DNA of 64,000 bases from CAVQFB01 sp963711675 (lineage in GTDB: Bacteria; Acidobacteriota; Terriglobia; Terriglobales; Acidobacteriaceae). The position numbers and the translations under genes were made by a program. This document shows, piece by piece, positions 1 to 7,076 of this stretch (position 1 is its first letter; each line of letters begins with the position of its first letter). The notes under the pieces are model-generated. The model was given only the letters and a program-made list of their open reading frames with translations, was not told the origin of the DNA and did not search any database. The DNA is taken from positions 62,001 to 126,000 of the forward strand of contig CAVQFB010000013.1 of the NCBI GenBank assembly GCA_963711675.1. The letters are read 5' to 3'.

Positions 1-1
1 G

Positions 2-397
2 ATCCCCACCTCCACCGGCGCAGCTAAGGCGCTCAAGCTCGTGATTCCCGAGATGGCCGGCAAGCTGGATGGCTTCGCCATCCGTGTCCCAACGCCGAAT
101 GTTTCCGTTGTGGACCTGGTGGCGGTCGTCGAAAAGAAGACCACCAAAGAGGAAGTCAATGCCGCGATGAAAAAGGCGTCAGAGGCCGGCCCGCTGAAAG
201 GCTACCTCGGCTACGAAGAGAACGAGTTGGTCTCGGCCGATTTCAAAGGCGATCCGCGTTCTTCGATCGTCGACGCGCTGTCCACCCTCGTGATCGGCGG
301 TACTTTGGTGAAGGTCCTGTCCTGGTACGACAATGAGTGGGGCTACTCGAACCGGGTACGTGATCTGATTAACTATCTCGGTAAGAAGGGACTCTAA
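2..397 (+). CDS. gapA: Glyceraldehyde-3-phosphate dehydrogenase, C-terminal part (5' end outside window)
   Basis: This is the C-terminal portion of glycolytic GAPDH, which makes 1,3-bisphosphoglycerate from glyceraldehyde-3-phosphate with NAD and phosphate. The frame is open from the window edge and begins with PTSTGAAKAL, the conserved segment downstream of the catalytic cysteine. It continues through FAIRVPTPNVSVVDL and ends with WYDNEWGYSNRV, the C-terminal nicotinamide-site signature. About 131 residues are visible. The catalytic cysteine and the Rossmann domain lie outside the window. It is followed on the same strand by pgk, a macrodomain gene and tpiA, so it is probably the first gene of a lower-glycolysis operon. 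Confidence 0.96.
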   Translation: MPTSTGAAKALKLVIPEMAGKLDGFAIRVPTPNVSVVDLVAVVEKKTTKEEVNAAMKKASEAGPLKGYLGYEENELVSADFKGDPRSSIVDALSTLVIGGTLVKVLSWYDNEWGYSNRVRDLINYLGKKGL

Positions 398-404
398 ACC
401 TGTG

Positions 405-506
405 GCGCGGGCACTCCTGTCCGCGCTGCAGATTCACCCAAATGCATGAGTCCTCTGCAGGAGGGTTCCAGGCTACTTTGCGGCGCTCCCGCATCGCCGG
501 GAGCGC
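405..506 (+). promoter_or_regulatory. Two hairpins in the gapA-pgk intergenic leader
   Basis: Two perfect inverted repeats lie between gapA and pgk. The first is GCGCGG (405-410) with CCGCGC (421-426) around a 10-nt loop. The second is GCGCTCCCG (483-491) with CGGGAGCGC (498-506) around a 6-nt loop, 47 nt before the pgk start codon. Neither is followed by a T tract, so they are unlikely to be intrinsic terminators. They could be mRNA-processing or stability elements that set different gapA and pgk levels, but that role is inference. Confidence 0.5.
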
Positions 507-553
507 AAGGCCGGGCATTCATCCTTGAATACCTTCTGGTAAGGCGGAATTCC

Positions 554-1765
554 ATGTCAAAGCTTTCCATTCGCGATCTCCCGCTGAACGACAAACGAAT
601 CTTTATGCGCGTCGACTTCAATGTCCCGCTCGAAGATGGCCGGGTGATGGACGACACCCGCATCCGTGAGACCCTGCCCACCATCGAATACGCCCTCCGC
701 CACGGCGCACGCCTGATTCTGGCCTCCCATCTCGGGCGCCCCAAGGGCAAACCAAATCTCAAGATGAGTCTGAAGCCGGTCGCCGAACGCCTTCGTATGC
801 TGCTGGACAAGGAATTGGCGCGCGGTGAAAACGTGGGCTTCAGTCCCGAGTGCGTCGGTCCGGAAGCCGAGGAAGTCGCCGGCAAGCTCGAAAAGGGCCA
901 GACTCTTCTCCTGGAGAATTTGCGCTTCCACGCCGAGGAAGAAGCCAACGACGAGAAATTCTCCAAGCAACTTGCCGCGCTGGCCGAGTTCTACGTGAAC
1001 GACGCCTTCGGCACGGCTCATCGCGCCCATGCATCGACGGTGGGGATCACCAAGTTCCTGCACAAATCCGCAGCCGGACTCCTGATGGAGAAGGAACTGG
1101 AATACCTCGGCCGTGCGGTGAAGCATCCGGAGAAGCCGTTCGTGGCCATCCTGGGCGGCGCAAAGGTCAGCGACAAGATCGGCGTGATCAAGAATCTGAT
1201 GGACAAGGTTGATGCCCTCATCATTGGGGGAGGCATGGCCTACACCTTTCTCAAGGCCCAGGGCGAGGCGGTGGGCAAGTCGCTGGTTGAGGAAGACAAG
1301 GTCGACTTGGCCAAACAACTCCTTCAGGAGGCGAAGGCACGTAAGTTAAAGTTCCTGCTTCCCACCGACCACATCGTCGCCGACAAGATCGACGCCAACG
1401 CGCGTACCCAGACTATCGCTGCCGGACATCCGATTCCCGCTCACATGATGGCGCTGGATATCGGTCCCGAAACCATCGAACGGTTCAGTGAAGAAATCTC
1501 ACGAGCGCGCACGATCGTGTGGAACGGTCCAATGGGAGTCTTTGAAGTGGCGCCGTTCTCCAAGGGGACGTTTAAAGTTGCACAAGCGGTTGCCGAAAAT
1601 GCCGGAGCAACCACCATCGTGGGCGGCGGAGATTCGGTCGCGGCAGTTCATGCTGCAGGAGTGGCCGACAAGATCACACATATCTCCACTGGCGGCGGCG
1701 CGTCGCTCGAGTTTCTGGAAGGCAAGAAGCTGCCCGGCGTGGAAGCGCTGACGGACAAGCATTGA
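554..1765 (+). CDS. pgk: Phosphoglycerate kinase
   Basis: This enzyme transfers the acyl phosphate of 1,3-bisphosphoglycerate to ADP. The chosen start is the ATG at 554, preceded by AAGGCGG, and gives 403 residues, the usual length for bacterial PGK. An upstream in-frame extension to 446 has no family similarity. Signatures in order are RVDFNVPL (about residues 19-26), the substrate-loop DDTRIRETLPTI, HLGRPKG, ENLRFH, GGAKVSDKIGVI in the hinge region, and the nucleotide-site GGGDSVAA near residue 370. The stop codon overlaps the TTG start of the next gene, so the two are probably translationally coupled. Confidence 0.97.
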   Translation: MSKLSIRDLPLNDKRIFMRVDFNVPLEDGRVMDDTRIRETLPTIEYALRHGARLILASHLGRPKGKPNLKMSLKPVAERLRMLLDKELARGENVGFSPECVGPEAEEVAGKLEKGQTLLLENLRFHAEEEANDEKFSKQLAALAEFYVNDAFGTAHRAHASTVGITKFLHKSAAGLLMEKELEYLGRAVKHPEKPFVAILGGAKVSDKIGVIKNLMDKVDALIIGGGMAYTFLKAQGEAVGKSLVEEDKVDLAKQLLQEAKARKLKFLLPTDHIVADKIDANARTQTIAAGHPIPAHMMALDIGPETIERFSEEISRARTIVWNGPMGVFEVAPFSKGTFKVAQAVAENAGATTIVGGGDSVAAVHAAGVADKITHISTGGGASLEFLEGKKLPGVEALTDKH

Positions 1766-2388
1766 CGACACTGGATCGTGCCGTGGGAAAGTTCACAACC
1801 CGCCTCGTACTCGTGGGCAGTAAGTCCGTGGAATTTCATGGACCAGCTGACATCACACACGAAACCACGGACGCGATCGTCAATGCCGCCAATTCTTCCC
1901 TGCTCGGTGGAGGCGGCGTCGATGGGGCGATCCATCGCGCTGGAGGTCCCGCGATTCTCGAAGCTTGTCGCCAGATTGTCGCCAGGATCGGCCGTCTGCC
2001 CGCGGGTAAAGCGGTGATCACGACCGGTGGCCGCTTGCCGGCACAACACGTGATCCACACAGTGGGCCCGATCCACCAGCCTGGACACCCTACCCAGCAT
2101 GAAACTCTGGCCAGTTGTTACCGCGAATCCCTCCGGCTCGCCGAAGAGCAGCGCCTGAAGTCGATCGCCTTTCCCTCTATTTCCACCGGGGCCTATGGCT
2201 ACCCGGTCGCCGAGGCTGCCGAGATCGCGATTACTGCCGTGGTCGGATCTCTTAAAACAACAACCCACGTTTCGCATGTAAGATTCGTTCTCTTCGATGC
2301 TGCTACGCTCGGAGCATACGTGGCAGCCGCCCAGCATCTGACCGAATCGGATCGTTCATCCTCACTCCAAATAGAGAAGGCTTCATGA
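1762..2388 (+). CDS. Macrodomain (ADP-ribose-binding / deacylase) protein
   Basis: This is a single-domain macrodomain protein of 208 residues. The signature lies at about residues 32-56: DAIVNAANSSLLGGGG followed by VDGAIHRAGG. It is followed by GKAVITTGG with the conserved HVIHTVGP strand, and by SIAFPSISTGAYGYP, the phosphate-binding loop of this fold. Related proteins (YmdB type) hydrolyse O-acetyl-ADP-ribose or remove ADP-ribose from proteins. The start is TTG at 1762, overlapping the pgk stop; the end overlaps the tpiA ATG in an ATGA. It is therefore locked between pgk and tpiA. That suggests co-expression with NAD-dependent glycolysis, but the substrate cannot be told from sequence. 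Confidence 0.9.
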   Translation: MTTLDRAVGKFTTRLVLVGSKSVEFHGPADITHETTDAIVNAANSSLLGGGGVDGAIHRAGGPAILEACRQIVARIGRLPAGKAVITTGGRLPAQHVIHTVGPIHQPGHPTQHETLASCYRESLRLAEEQRLKSIAFPSISTGAYGYPVAEAAEIAITAVVGSLKTTTHVSHVRFVLFDAATLGAYVAAAQHLTESDRSSSLQIEKAS

Positions 2389-3134
2389 GAAAAAAACTGA
2401 TGGCTGCCAATTGGAAGATGTACAAAACTCCCGACCAGGCCCGCGAGTTCTTCCGCGATTTCCTGCCCCTGGTCGCCGATCACAACCGCGACGAGATCGC
2501 AGTGTGCCCTCCGTTTATCAATTTGCCGGCGGCGGTCGAGGCTGCGAAGGGCAGTAATGTTGCGATTGGCGGGCAGGACGTCTATTGGGAGAAGGAAGGT
2601 GCCTACACCGGCGAGATTTCGACGGGCATGCTTCTAGCGGTTGGCTGTACCCACGTCATTATCGGCCACTCCGAGCGGCGCCAGTATTTTGGCGAGACCG
2701 ACGACACGGTAAACCATAAGCTCAAGGCCGCGCTGGAAGCTGGGCTCACGCCGATCGTTTGCGTCGGAGAAGTTCTGGAAGAGCGCGAGGCAAACCTGAC
2801 GGACGACGTTCTAAGGCGGCAATGTCTGCGGGCCTTCCATGCGATTTCCGCCAAAAAAGCAGCCAAGCTCGTGGTCGCCTACGAGCCGGTGTGGGCCATC
2901 GGAACGGGCAAGACCGCGACTCCTCAGCTTGCGGCCGATGCCCACCAGTTAATTCGCAGCGAGGCGGCCAAGTCTTTCGGTGACGAATTCGCTGCCCACC
3001 TGCGAATTCTGTACGGCGGTTCGGTCAAGCCCGAGAACGCCAAAACCCTGATGTCCGAAGAAGAAATCGATGGCGCACTCGTCGGCGGCGCCAGCCTTGA
3101 CCCAAAGTCGTTTGCCGCGATCGTGAAGTATTGA
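2385..3134 (+). CDS. tpiA: Triosephosphate isomerase
   Basis: This enzyme interconverts dihydroxyacetone phosphate and glyceraldehyde-3-phosphate. It has 249 residues, normal for the family. The catalytic lysine is in AANWKM (residues 8-13), the electrophilic histidine in IIGHSERR (about 93-100), and the catalytic glutamate in VVAYEPVWAIGTG (about 163-175), whose end forms the flexible loop. The phosphate-gripping YGGSVKPENA is near residue 210. The ATG overlaps the macrodomain stop by 4 bases. It appears to be the last gene of the gapA-pgk-macro-tpiA unit; about 580 bases without a convincing gene follow. Confidence 0.97.
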   Translation: MRKKLMAANWKMYKTPDQAREFFRDFLPLVADHNRDEIAVCPPFINLPAAVEAAKGSNVAIGGQDVYWEKEGAYTGEISTGMLLAVGCTHVIIGHSERRQYFGETDDTVNHKLKAALEAGLTPIVCVGEVLEEREANLTDDVLRRQCLRAFHAISAKKAAKLVVAYEPVWAIGTGKTATPQLAADAHQLIRSEAAKSFGDEFAAHLRILYGGSVKPENAKTLMSEEEIDGALVGGASLDPKSFAAIVKY

Positions 3135-3686
3135 ACGGTGCAACTTCTTGCGTATTGCGAATCAAATTCGCGAACGGTACTACTCATTTGTGAAAGTTCA
3201 GTAAATCGGCTTGAAAATGTTCTCTCATGGCGTATCGTGGTAGTGGCGATAAACCCCGCCCCTGTAGGATTAAGTTCTGAAGGGGCATTCGCCCAGTAGG
3301 CTCCGACCCGAACAGTGGGGCTTATCGCCGCAGGTCTGATAGTAGGCAGTAGCCCTTTTGCCGCCTGTGACGCTGGTCACCCTGCGAGCCAGAGATTTCC
3401 TCAGCTTCCACGTAGCCCATCCCGTTGAGCGCGTTCATCGAGCGCGGTTCTCCAGCATCGTTTCTCAATTTCGTGGCCTGGCCGACGCCACGCTCCCCTT
3501 TGCGTTCTGCCAAAGAATAGCGTTCAGTGCCTGCGAGTCCACAACATCGGGCCGTTCCGCAGGGATGCAAAAGGAAGGGTAGATGCCATGATTGACCGAC
3601 GCAACAACGAGGACATTATCTGGAGGAAAAGAAGGTAGGGGCTTAACCAACGCTTTCAGGGCGCCGTTGTCTTGACTTTGCTCGAT
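3135..3686. other. Intergenic stretch with a structured element; no convincing gene
   Basis: This stretch lies between tpiA and the arsR-type regulator. The only clear structure is the long inverted repeat at 3245-3329, described separately. Two overlapping minus-strand frames (3322-3570 and 3465-3701) are open but show no family motif, no good ribosome binding site and no plausible neighbours. A decayed gene remains possible. Confidence 0.5.
3245..3329. repeat. 85-nt structured element with long terminal inverted repeat
   Basis: GGCGATAAACCCC (3245-3257) pairs with GGGGCTTATCGCC (3317-3329) at 12 of 13 positions. Immediately inside, GCCCCT (3258-3263) pairs perfectly with AGGGGC (3281-3286), leaving a second unpaired or weakly paired segment. 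The result is a closed outer helix with at least one inner hairpin. It could be a folded RNA, a REP-like or miniature mobile element, or a protein-binding site. No T tract follows it on the plus strand. Confidence 0.5.
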
Positions 3687-3708
3687 TATATACCTTGACA
3701 CGTATATA
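3687..3708. promoter_or_regulatory. Candidate ArsR-type operator overlapping the promoter
   Basis: TATATAC (3687-3693) and GTATATA (3702-3708) form a perfect 7-bp inverted repeat with an 8-bp spacer, ending 4 bases before the ATG at 3713. ArsR-family repressors commonly bind AT-rich dyads overlapping their own promoters. A possible -10 (TATACC, 3689-3694) lies inside the left arm, 16 bp from a TTGTCT at 3667-3672. Confidence 0.55.
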
Positions 3709-3712
3709 CTAT

Positions 3713-4126
3713 ATGGAGCATACTCACGGAATGGAATCTGTATTCGAAATCATTGCGGAGCCGAACCGCCGCGCGATACTGAGCCTCCTGGTCTCGTCCC
3801 AACAGTCGGTGGGAGAGATCGAGCGCCAGCTTCGGATGTCGCAGCCGACCGTGTCCAAGCACCTGCGCGTGCTGCGCGAGGCCGGTTTCGTGGAGTCCAC
3901 GGTGGACGCACAGCGCCGTCTCTACCGGCTGAAACCTGAACCACTTCAGGAGTTGGACGCCTGGCTGGCTCCGTTCCGCCGGTTCTGGTCCGCTCACCTG
4001 GATGCTCTCGAACGCCACCTCGACCGCATGGGGCAATCGAGAGAGGATCAGTCAACACCCACGAAAAGGAAGACAAACAGACGACGCCACCCAGACCGCG
4101 AACGTGACAAAGGAGAAACGAAATGA
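3713..4126 (+). CDS. ArsR-family winged-helix transcriptional regulator
   Basis: This small repressor-type regulator has 137 residues from the ATG at 3713; an ATG at 3731 is an alternative. Residues 10-80 form the ArsR winged helix: IIAEPNRRAILSLLV, then the recognition helix in MSQPTVSKHLRVLREAGFV, then a wing ending VDAQRRLYRL. No cysteine metal site of the arsenic-sensing type is visible, so the inducer is unknown. The C-terminus is basic and looks disordered. The stop overlaps the start of the VOC gene in an ATGA, and an AHSA1 gene follows. ArsR plus AHSA1/SRPBCC plus glyoxalase-like genes is a common bacterial arrangement. Confidence 0.9.
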   Translation: MEHTHGMESVFEIIAEPNRRAILSLLVSSQQSVGEIERQLRMSQPTVSKHLRVLREAGFVESTVDAQRRLYRLKPEPLQELDAWLAPFRRFWSAHLDALERHLDRMGQSREDQSTPTKRKTNRRRHPDRERDKGETK

Positions 4127-4515
4127 AAATCAAAGTCACCAGCCTATACGTCGACGACCAGGACAAGGCCTTGCGCTTCTATACCGAGGTCCTGGGCTTT
4201 GCCAAGAAGACCGATTTCAGTCAGGGACCATATCGCTGGCTGACCGTAGCCTCGCCCGAAGAGCCGGACGGCACGGAGCTGCAGCTGGCGCTGAACAACA
4301 ACCCCGCAGCTAAGGCGTATCAGCAGGCGATTTTTCAACAGAGCCAGCCCGCGGCCATGTTTTTCACCGAAGACGTCAAGGGCGACTACGAGCGGATCAC
4401 GGCCCGCGGCGCCGAGTTCACGATGCCGCCCACCGACGTGACCGGCTCGATCATTGCGATGCTGAAAGACACCTGTGGCAACCTCATTCAGCTCACCCAG
4501 CTGAAGCGCTGGTAG
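4123..4515 (+). CDS. VOC-family (glyoxalase/bleomycin-resistance-like) protein
   Basis: A single vicinal-oxygen-chelate module of 130 residues. Features are KVTSLYVDDQDKALRFY at residues 4-20, FYTEVLGF, ELQLAL in the first half-module, AMFFTEDV at the start of the second, and the closing GNLIQLTQL. The usual metal-ligand positions near the N-terminus are not obviously histidine, so catalysis cannot be assumed. It overlaps the upstream regulator gene by 4 bases and is 27 bases from the AHSA1 gene, so the three are probably one transcript. Candidate roles are detoxification or ligand binding; the substrate is unknown. Confidence 0.88.
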   Translation: MKIKVTSLYVDDQDKALRFYTEVLGFAKKTDFSQGPYRWLTVASPEEPDGTELQLALNNNPAAKAYQQAIFQQSQPAAMFFTEDVKGDYERITARGAEFTMPPTDVTGSIIAMLKDTCGNLIQLTQLKRW

Positions 4516-4542
4516 CAGCGTGCGTCAAGCAGGAGATGATAG

Positions 4543-5097
4543 ATGACCGATCGCGAGCATTACACACCGGGTCCGGCCAGCGCGGCGAAGGTACGAAAAG
4601 AAGGAGACAAGTGGACGCTCATTCTCGTTCGCGAACTCCGCCACTCGCCGGAAAAAGTCTGGCAGGCGCTTACCGACCCGGCGCATCTGCGCGAGTGGGC
4701 TCCCTTCGTGGTCGATGGGAATCTGGGCACGCCTGGAACCACGGTGAAGCTCACCTGGGTGGGAAATCCCAAGCCGCAGGACACAACCGTGACGCGAGCC
4801 GACGCTCCCAAGGTGCTGGAGTATAGCGATATCCGCTGGGAACTCGAAGCCCTTGGCGGCGGCACGCGCCTGACCCTGTGGCACAGCATCGATCGCCGCT
4901 TTATCTCGTGGGGCGCCGCGGGTTGGCACATCTCCTTCGACGTCCTTGAACGGTTCCTCGCGGGTAATCCGATTGGAGCCATCGCCGGCGTCAACGCCAT
5001 GAAGTTCGCTGGTTGGCAGCGATTGGTCGCCGAGTACGCCCAGCAGTTCGGCGCCGAGACCCCCGGTAGGACGCCTACGGCGGATCAAAAGTGGTGA
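4543..5097 (+). CDS. SRPBCC / AHSA1-type protein
   Basis: This protein of 184 residues belongs to the START-like SRPBCC superfamily, close to the AHSA1 group. The first strand and helix are visible as LILVRELRHSPEKVWQAL (about residues 22-39), then LREWAPF, then strands carrying WELEALGGGTRLTLWHS and a C-terminal helix containing FDVLERFLAG. The fold makes a hydrophobic cavity, and members bind or modify small hydrophobic ligands. It is the third gene of the ArsR group. No signal peptide is seen, so it is probably cytoplasmic. Confidence 0.88.
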   Translation: MTDREHYTPGPASAAKVRKEGDKWTLILVRELRHSPEKVWQALTDPAHLREWAPFVVDGNLGTPGTTVKLTWVGNPKPQDTTVTRADAPKVLEYSDIRWELEALGGGTRLTLWHSIDRRFISWGAAGWHISFDVLERFLAGNPIGAIAGVNAMKFAGWQRLVAEYAQQFGAETPGRTPTADQKW

Positions 5098-5145
5098 ATC
5101 GAGGGAGATGGGCCCATGTTCGACATCCTCGAACTCTTTCGCGAA

Positions 5146-5274
5146 TTGTCATCCCGAGCCGTCCGCAGGCAAAGCCGAAGACGCAGCGCGGGATCTGCAT
5201 TTAGCCGGTGGACTGCAGATCCCTCGCTGCTTGCTCGGTCGCTTCGCTCCTTCGCGCTTTGCTCGTGATGACAA
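5146..5274. repeat. Dispersed palindromic repeat, full-length copy
   Basis: The element is bounded by TTGTCATC (5146-5153) and GATGACAA (5267-5274). A nested pair, GGATCTGCA (5191-5199) with TGCAGATCC (5214-5222), forms its core. Shortened copies of the right half occur at 10507-10557 and 12134-12159. It is non-coding and resembles palindromic elements scattered in many acidobacterial intergenic regions. It fills most of the gap between the AHSA1 gene and the DUF1801 gene. Confidence 0.75.
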
Positions 5275-5342
5275 TCCGAAGGGGACTGCAACAGAACAGG
5301 GGATGGCGAGACTTTGCACCGACCACGCTCACGGAGGCGACA

Positions 5343-5408
5343 ATGAAAGAGGCCACCAAACGTCCGATTTTTCGCTGGATTCACATCTGCGAGCATGACG
5401 AGGCATAG
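5343..5408 (+). CDS. Candidate 21-residue small ORF with strong ribosome binding site
   Basis: An ATG at 5343 is preceded by GGAGG with a 5-nt spacer, the best Shine-Dalgarno in this area. The reading frame gives 21 residues beginning MKEATKRPIF and ends 7 bases before the start of the DUF1801 gene. It may be a leader peptide coupled to that gene, or the surviving 5' end of a gene truncated by the adjacent repeat. No family is recognised. Confidence 0.35.
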   Translation: MKEATKRPIFRWIHICEHDEA

Positions 5409-5415
5409 AGATCCA

Positions 5416-5832
5416 ATGAATCCATCAGAACGTATTGACCAGCTGATCGCCGAACTCACAGACTGGCGCGGCAAAACGTTGGCCAGCATCCGCAGGAGCA
5501 TCCTCGAGGCCGACCACAAGATCATTGAGGAATGGAAGTGGATGGGAAGCCCAGTGTGGTCTCGCGACGGAATCATCGCGGTCGGCAACGCCCACAAAGA
5601 TAAGGTGAAGCTTACCTTTTCCCACGGTGCGAACCTCCCAGATCCTGACAAGCTCTTCAACGCGGGCCTCACAGGCAACGCGTGGCGAGCGATCGATGTT
5701 TTCGAGGGCGATAAGATTAATGAGCGTGCTCTGAAAAATCTTGTGCGGGCCGCCGTTGATTACAATCAGATCAAATTGAAGAGGAAAGCGCCTGCGGGTA
5801 TGCGAGCGAAAGTACAGAAAAGTAAAGAGTGA
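5416..5832 (+). CDS. DUF1801 (YdhG-like) protein
   Basis: The ATG at 5416 gives 138 residues; an upstream start at 5395 adds 7 unconserved residues. The N-terminal helix is INQ-type (ERIDQLIAELTDWRG). It is followed by the typical core EEWKWMGSPVWSRDG, then KVKLTFSHGANLPDP near residue 70 and a helix with DKINERALKNLVRAAV. The family is small and cytoplasmic with a YjbR/CyaY-like fold and no firmly established reaction. The C-terminus is lysine-rich. It often accompanies AHSA1/VOC proteins, as here. Confidence 0.85.
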   Translation: MNPSERIDQLIAELTDWRGKTLASIRRSILEADHKIIEEWKWMGSPVWSRDGIIAVGNAHKDKVKLTFSHGANLPDPDKLFNAGLTGNAWRAIDVFEGDKINERALKNLVRAAVDYNQIKLKRKAPAGMRAKVQKSKE

Positions 5833-5918
5833 TGAAACGACTGCTGTTGGCGGCCCAGTGCGCCATCGCGCGTTCCAGCGGTTTTGGCTCCAACCCCGTA
5901 CCCGGATATCCCATTTGC

Positions 5919-5924
5919 TATAAT
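5919..5924 (+). promoter_or_regulatory. -10 element upstream of tRNA-Leu
   Basis: A consensus TATAAT lies 14 bases before the first base of the tRNA. No good -35 hexamer is visible at 16-18 bp. The position fits transcription starting a few bases upstream of the mature tRNA end. Confidence 0.55.
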
Positions 5925-5938
5925 CCTGAAGAATCCCT

Positions 5939-6023
5939 GCGGAAGTGGTGGAACTGGCAGACACACCATCTTGAGGGGGTGGCGCCGAAAGGCGTGGGGG
6001 TTCAAATCCCCCCTTCCGCACCA
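5939..6023 (+). tRNA. tRNA-Leu (anticodon GAG)
   Basis: This is an 85-nt class II tRNA with CCA encoded. The acceptor arms GCGGAAG and CTTCCGC pair perfectly. The anticodon stem CCATC/GGTGG (one G-T pair) closes a 7-base loop TTGAGGG with anticodon GAG. A variable arm GGCGCCGAAAGGCGT and the T arm GGGGGTTCAAATCCCCC follow. The long variable arm and the GGTGGAACTGGCAGACAC D region are typical of leucine tRNAs. Confidence 0.96.
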
Positions 6024-6085
6024 TTAGCACTTATTCTCCTGACTATAGAAGGGATAGCCGGCGCCGAAAGCGCTTACTGAATTTC

Positions 6086-6427
6086 ATGACCATACTGATC
6101 ACCATCATCCACATTGTCGTTTGCTTCTTTCTCATCGCCGTGGTGCTGCTGCAAAGCGGCAAAAGCGGCGACATCGCAGCCGCCTTCGGCGGCATGGGCA
6201 GCCAGACCGCATTCGGCCCGCGCGGTGCCGCGACCGCCCTCTCCCGGGCTACGACGTGGTCAGCCGTTATCTTTATGGTGACCTCGATCACGCTTTCGAT
6301 CTTTGCCGTGCGCCGCTCAGGCGGAAGCTCGGTTCTGCAGGGCATAAAGCCCCAGACCAAGTCGCAGCCAGCCACACCCGCCCCAACTCCCGCAGCGCCG
6401 CAGCCGTCGGCGCCCGCGAAGAAGTAG
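6086..6427 (+). CDS. secG: Preprotein translocase subunit SecG
   Basis: SecG is the small membrane subunit of the SecYEG channel. This one has 113 residues with two membrane segments, at about 2-22 (ITIIHIVVCFFLIAVVLL) and 55-73 (TWSAVIFMVTSITLSIF). The conserved VLLQSGKSGDIAAAFGG and the loop glycine-rich GSQTAFGPRG lie between them. The C-terminal tail, about 35 residues of proline and alanine, is longer than in Escherichia coli. A tRNA-Leu gene just upstream is a very common context for secG in bacteria. Confidence 0.95.
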   Translation: MTILITIIHIVVCFFLIAVVLLQSGKSGDIAAAFGGMGSQTAFGPRGAATALSRATTWSAVIFMVTSITLSIFAVRRSGGSSVLQGIKPQTKSQPATPAPTPAAPQPSAPAKK

Positions 6428-6436
6428 GTTCTTCGA

Positions 6437-7069
6437 TTGATCCACGAGATCCTGCCCGTCGGCCCGCTGCAGTGTAACTGCTCGGTGATCGGCGACGAGA
6501 CGACCCACGAAGCCATGGTCATCGACCCCGGCGATGACATCGAAGACGTACTGGCGCTGGTTCGAAAGCATTCCCTCCAGGTCAAGCAGATCGTCATCAC
6601 TCACGCACACATCGACCACGTAGGCGGAGCCATGAAGCTGCGCGCCGCCACGGGCGCGCCAATCATTCTGAATCAGAATGACTATGCCCTGCTGAAGATG
6701 CTCGACATGCAGGCCGCCTGGATCGGCATGGCCTCGCCCGGCAAGGTGGACATCGATCAGAGTGTCGAGCAGGACGAGACGATTCGCGCGGGCTCACTTG
6801 AGGCGACCGTGCTTCATACCCCCGGCCACACCGAAGGCAGCATCTGCCTTTACTTCCCCGTCGAGAAAACTCTTATCGCAGGAGATACGCTCTTTGCCGG
6901 CAGCATCGGCCGCACCGATCTTCCCGGCGGGTCGTTCCAGAAGATTATCCGTTCCCTTCATGACAAGGTGCTCGCGCTGCCGGACGATACGGTCGTCGTT
7001 CCCGGCCACGGCCCGAAGACGAGCATTGGGGACGAGCGGGAAACGAATCCGTTTCTGGTCAAGAGCTAA
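6437..7069 (+). CDS. Metallo-beta-lactamase-fold hydrolase (glyoxalase II-like)
   Basis: A 210-residue hydrolase of the YcbL/GloB-like group. The metal-binding motif THAHIDHVGG is at about residues 55-64, followed by HTPGHTEGSICLY near 118-130, GDTLFAGSIGRTDLPGG near 148-164, and the last ligand in VVPGHGPKT near 190. It lacks the C-terminal domain of classical glyoxalase II that contacts the glutathione moiety. The start is a TTG 9 bases after secG, and no better in-frame ATG precedes the conserved region. It is probably co-transcribed with secG. The substrate is likely a small thioester but is not established. Confidence 0.9.
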   Translation: MIHEILPVGPLQCNCSVIGDETTHEAMVIDPGDDIEDVLALVRKHSLQVKQIVITHAHIDHVGGAMKLRAATGAPIILNQNDYALLKMLDMQAAWIGMASPGKVDIDQSVEQDETIRAGSLEATVLHTPGHTEGSICLYFPVEKTLIAGDTLFAGSIGRTDLPGGSFQKIIRSLHDKVLALPDDTVVVPGHGPKTSIGDERETNPFLVKS

Positions 7070-7076
7070 CCGCGGT

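Noticed and set aside
557..1318. Long open frame on the minus strand across pgk
   Set aside because: It is antisense to the conserved pgk frame, has no motif of its own and arises from GC-rich codon usage.
3322..3701. Two minus-strand frames in the tpiA-arsR gap
   Set aside because: They overlap each other, lack a good ribosome binding site and family motifs, and cover the promoter of the regulator.
5085..5678. Minus-strand frame across the repeat and the DUF1801 gene
   Set aside because: It is the antisense of the DUF1801 gene and translates the palindromic repeat.
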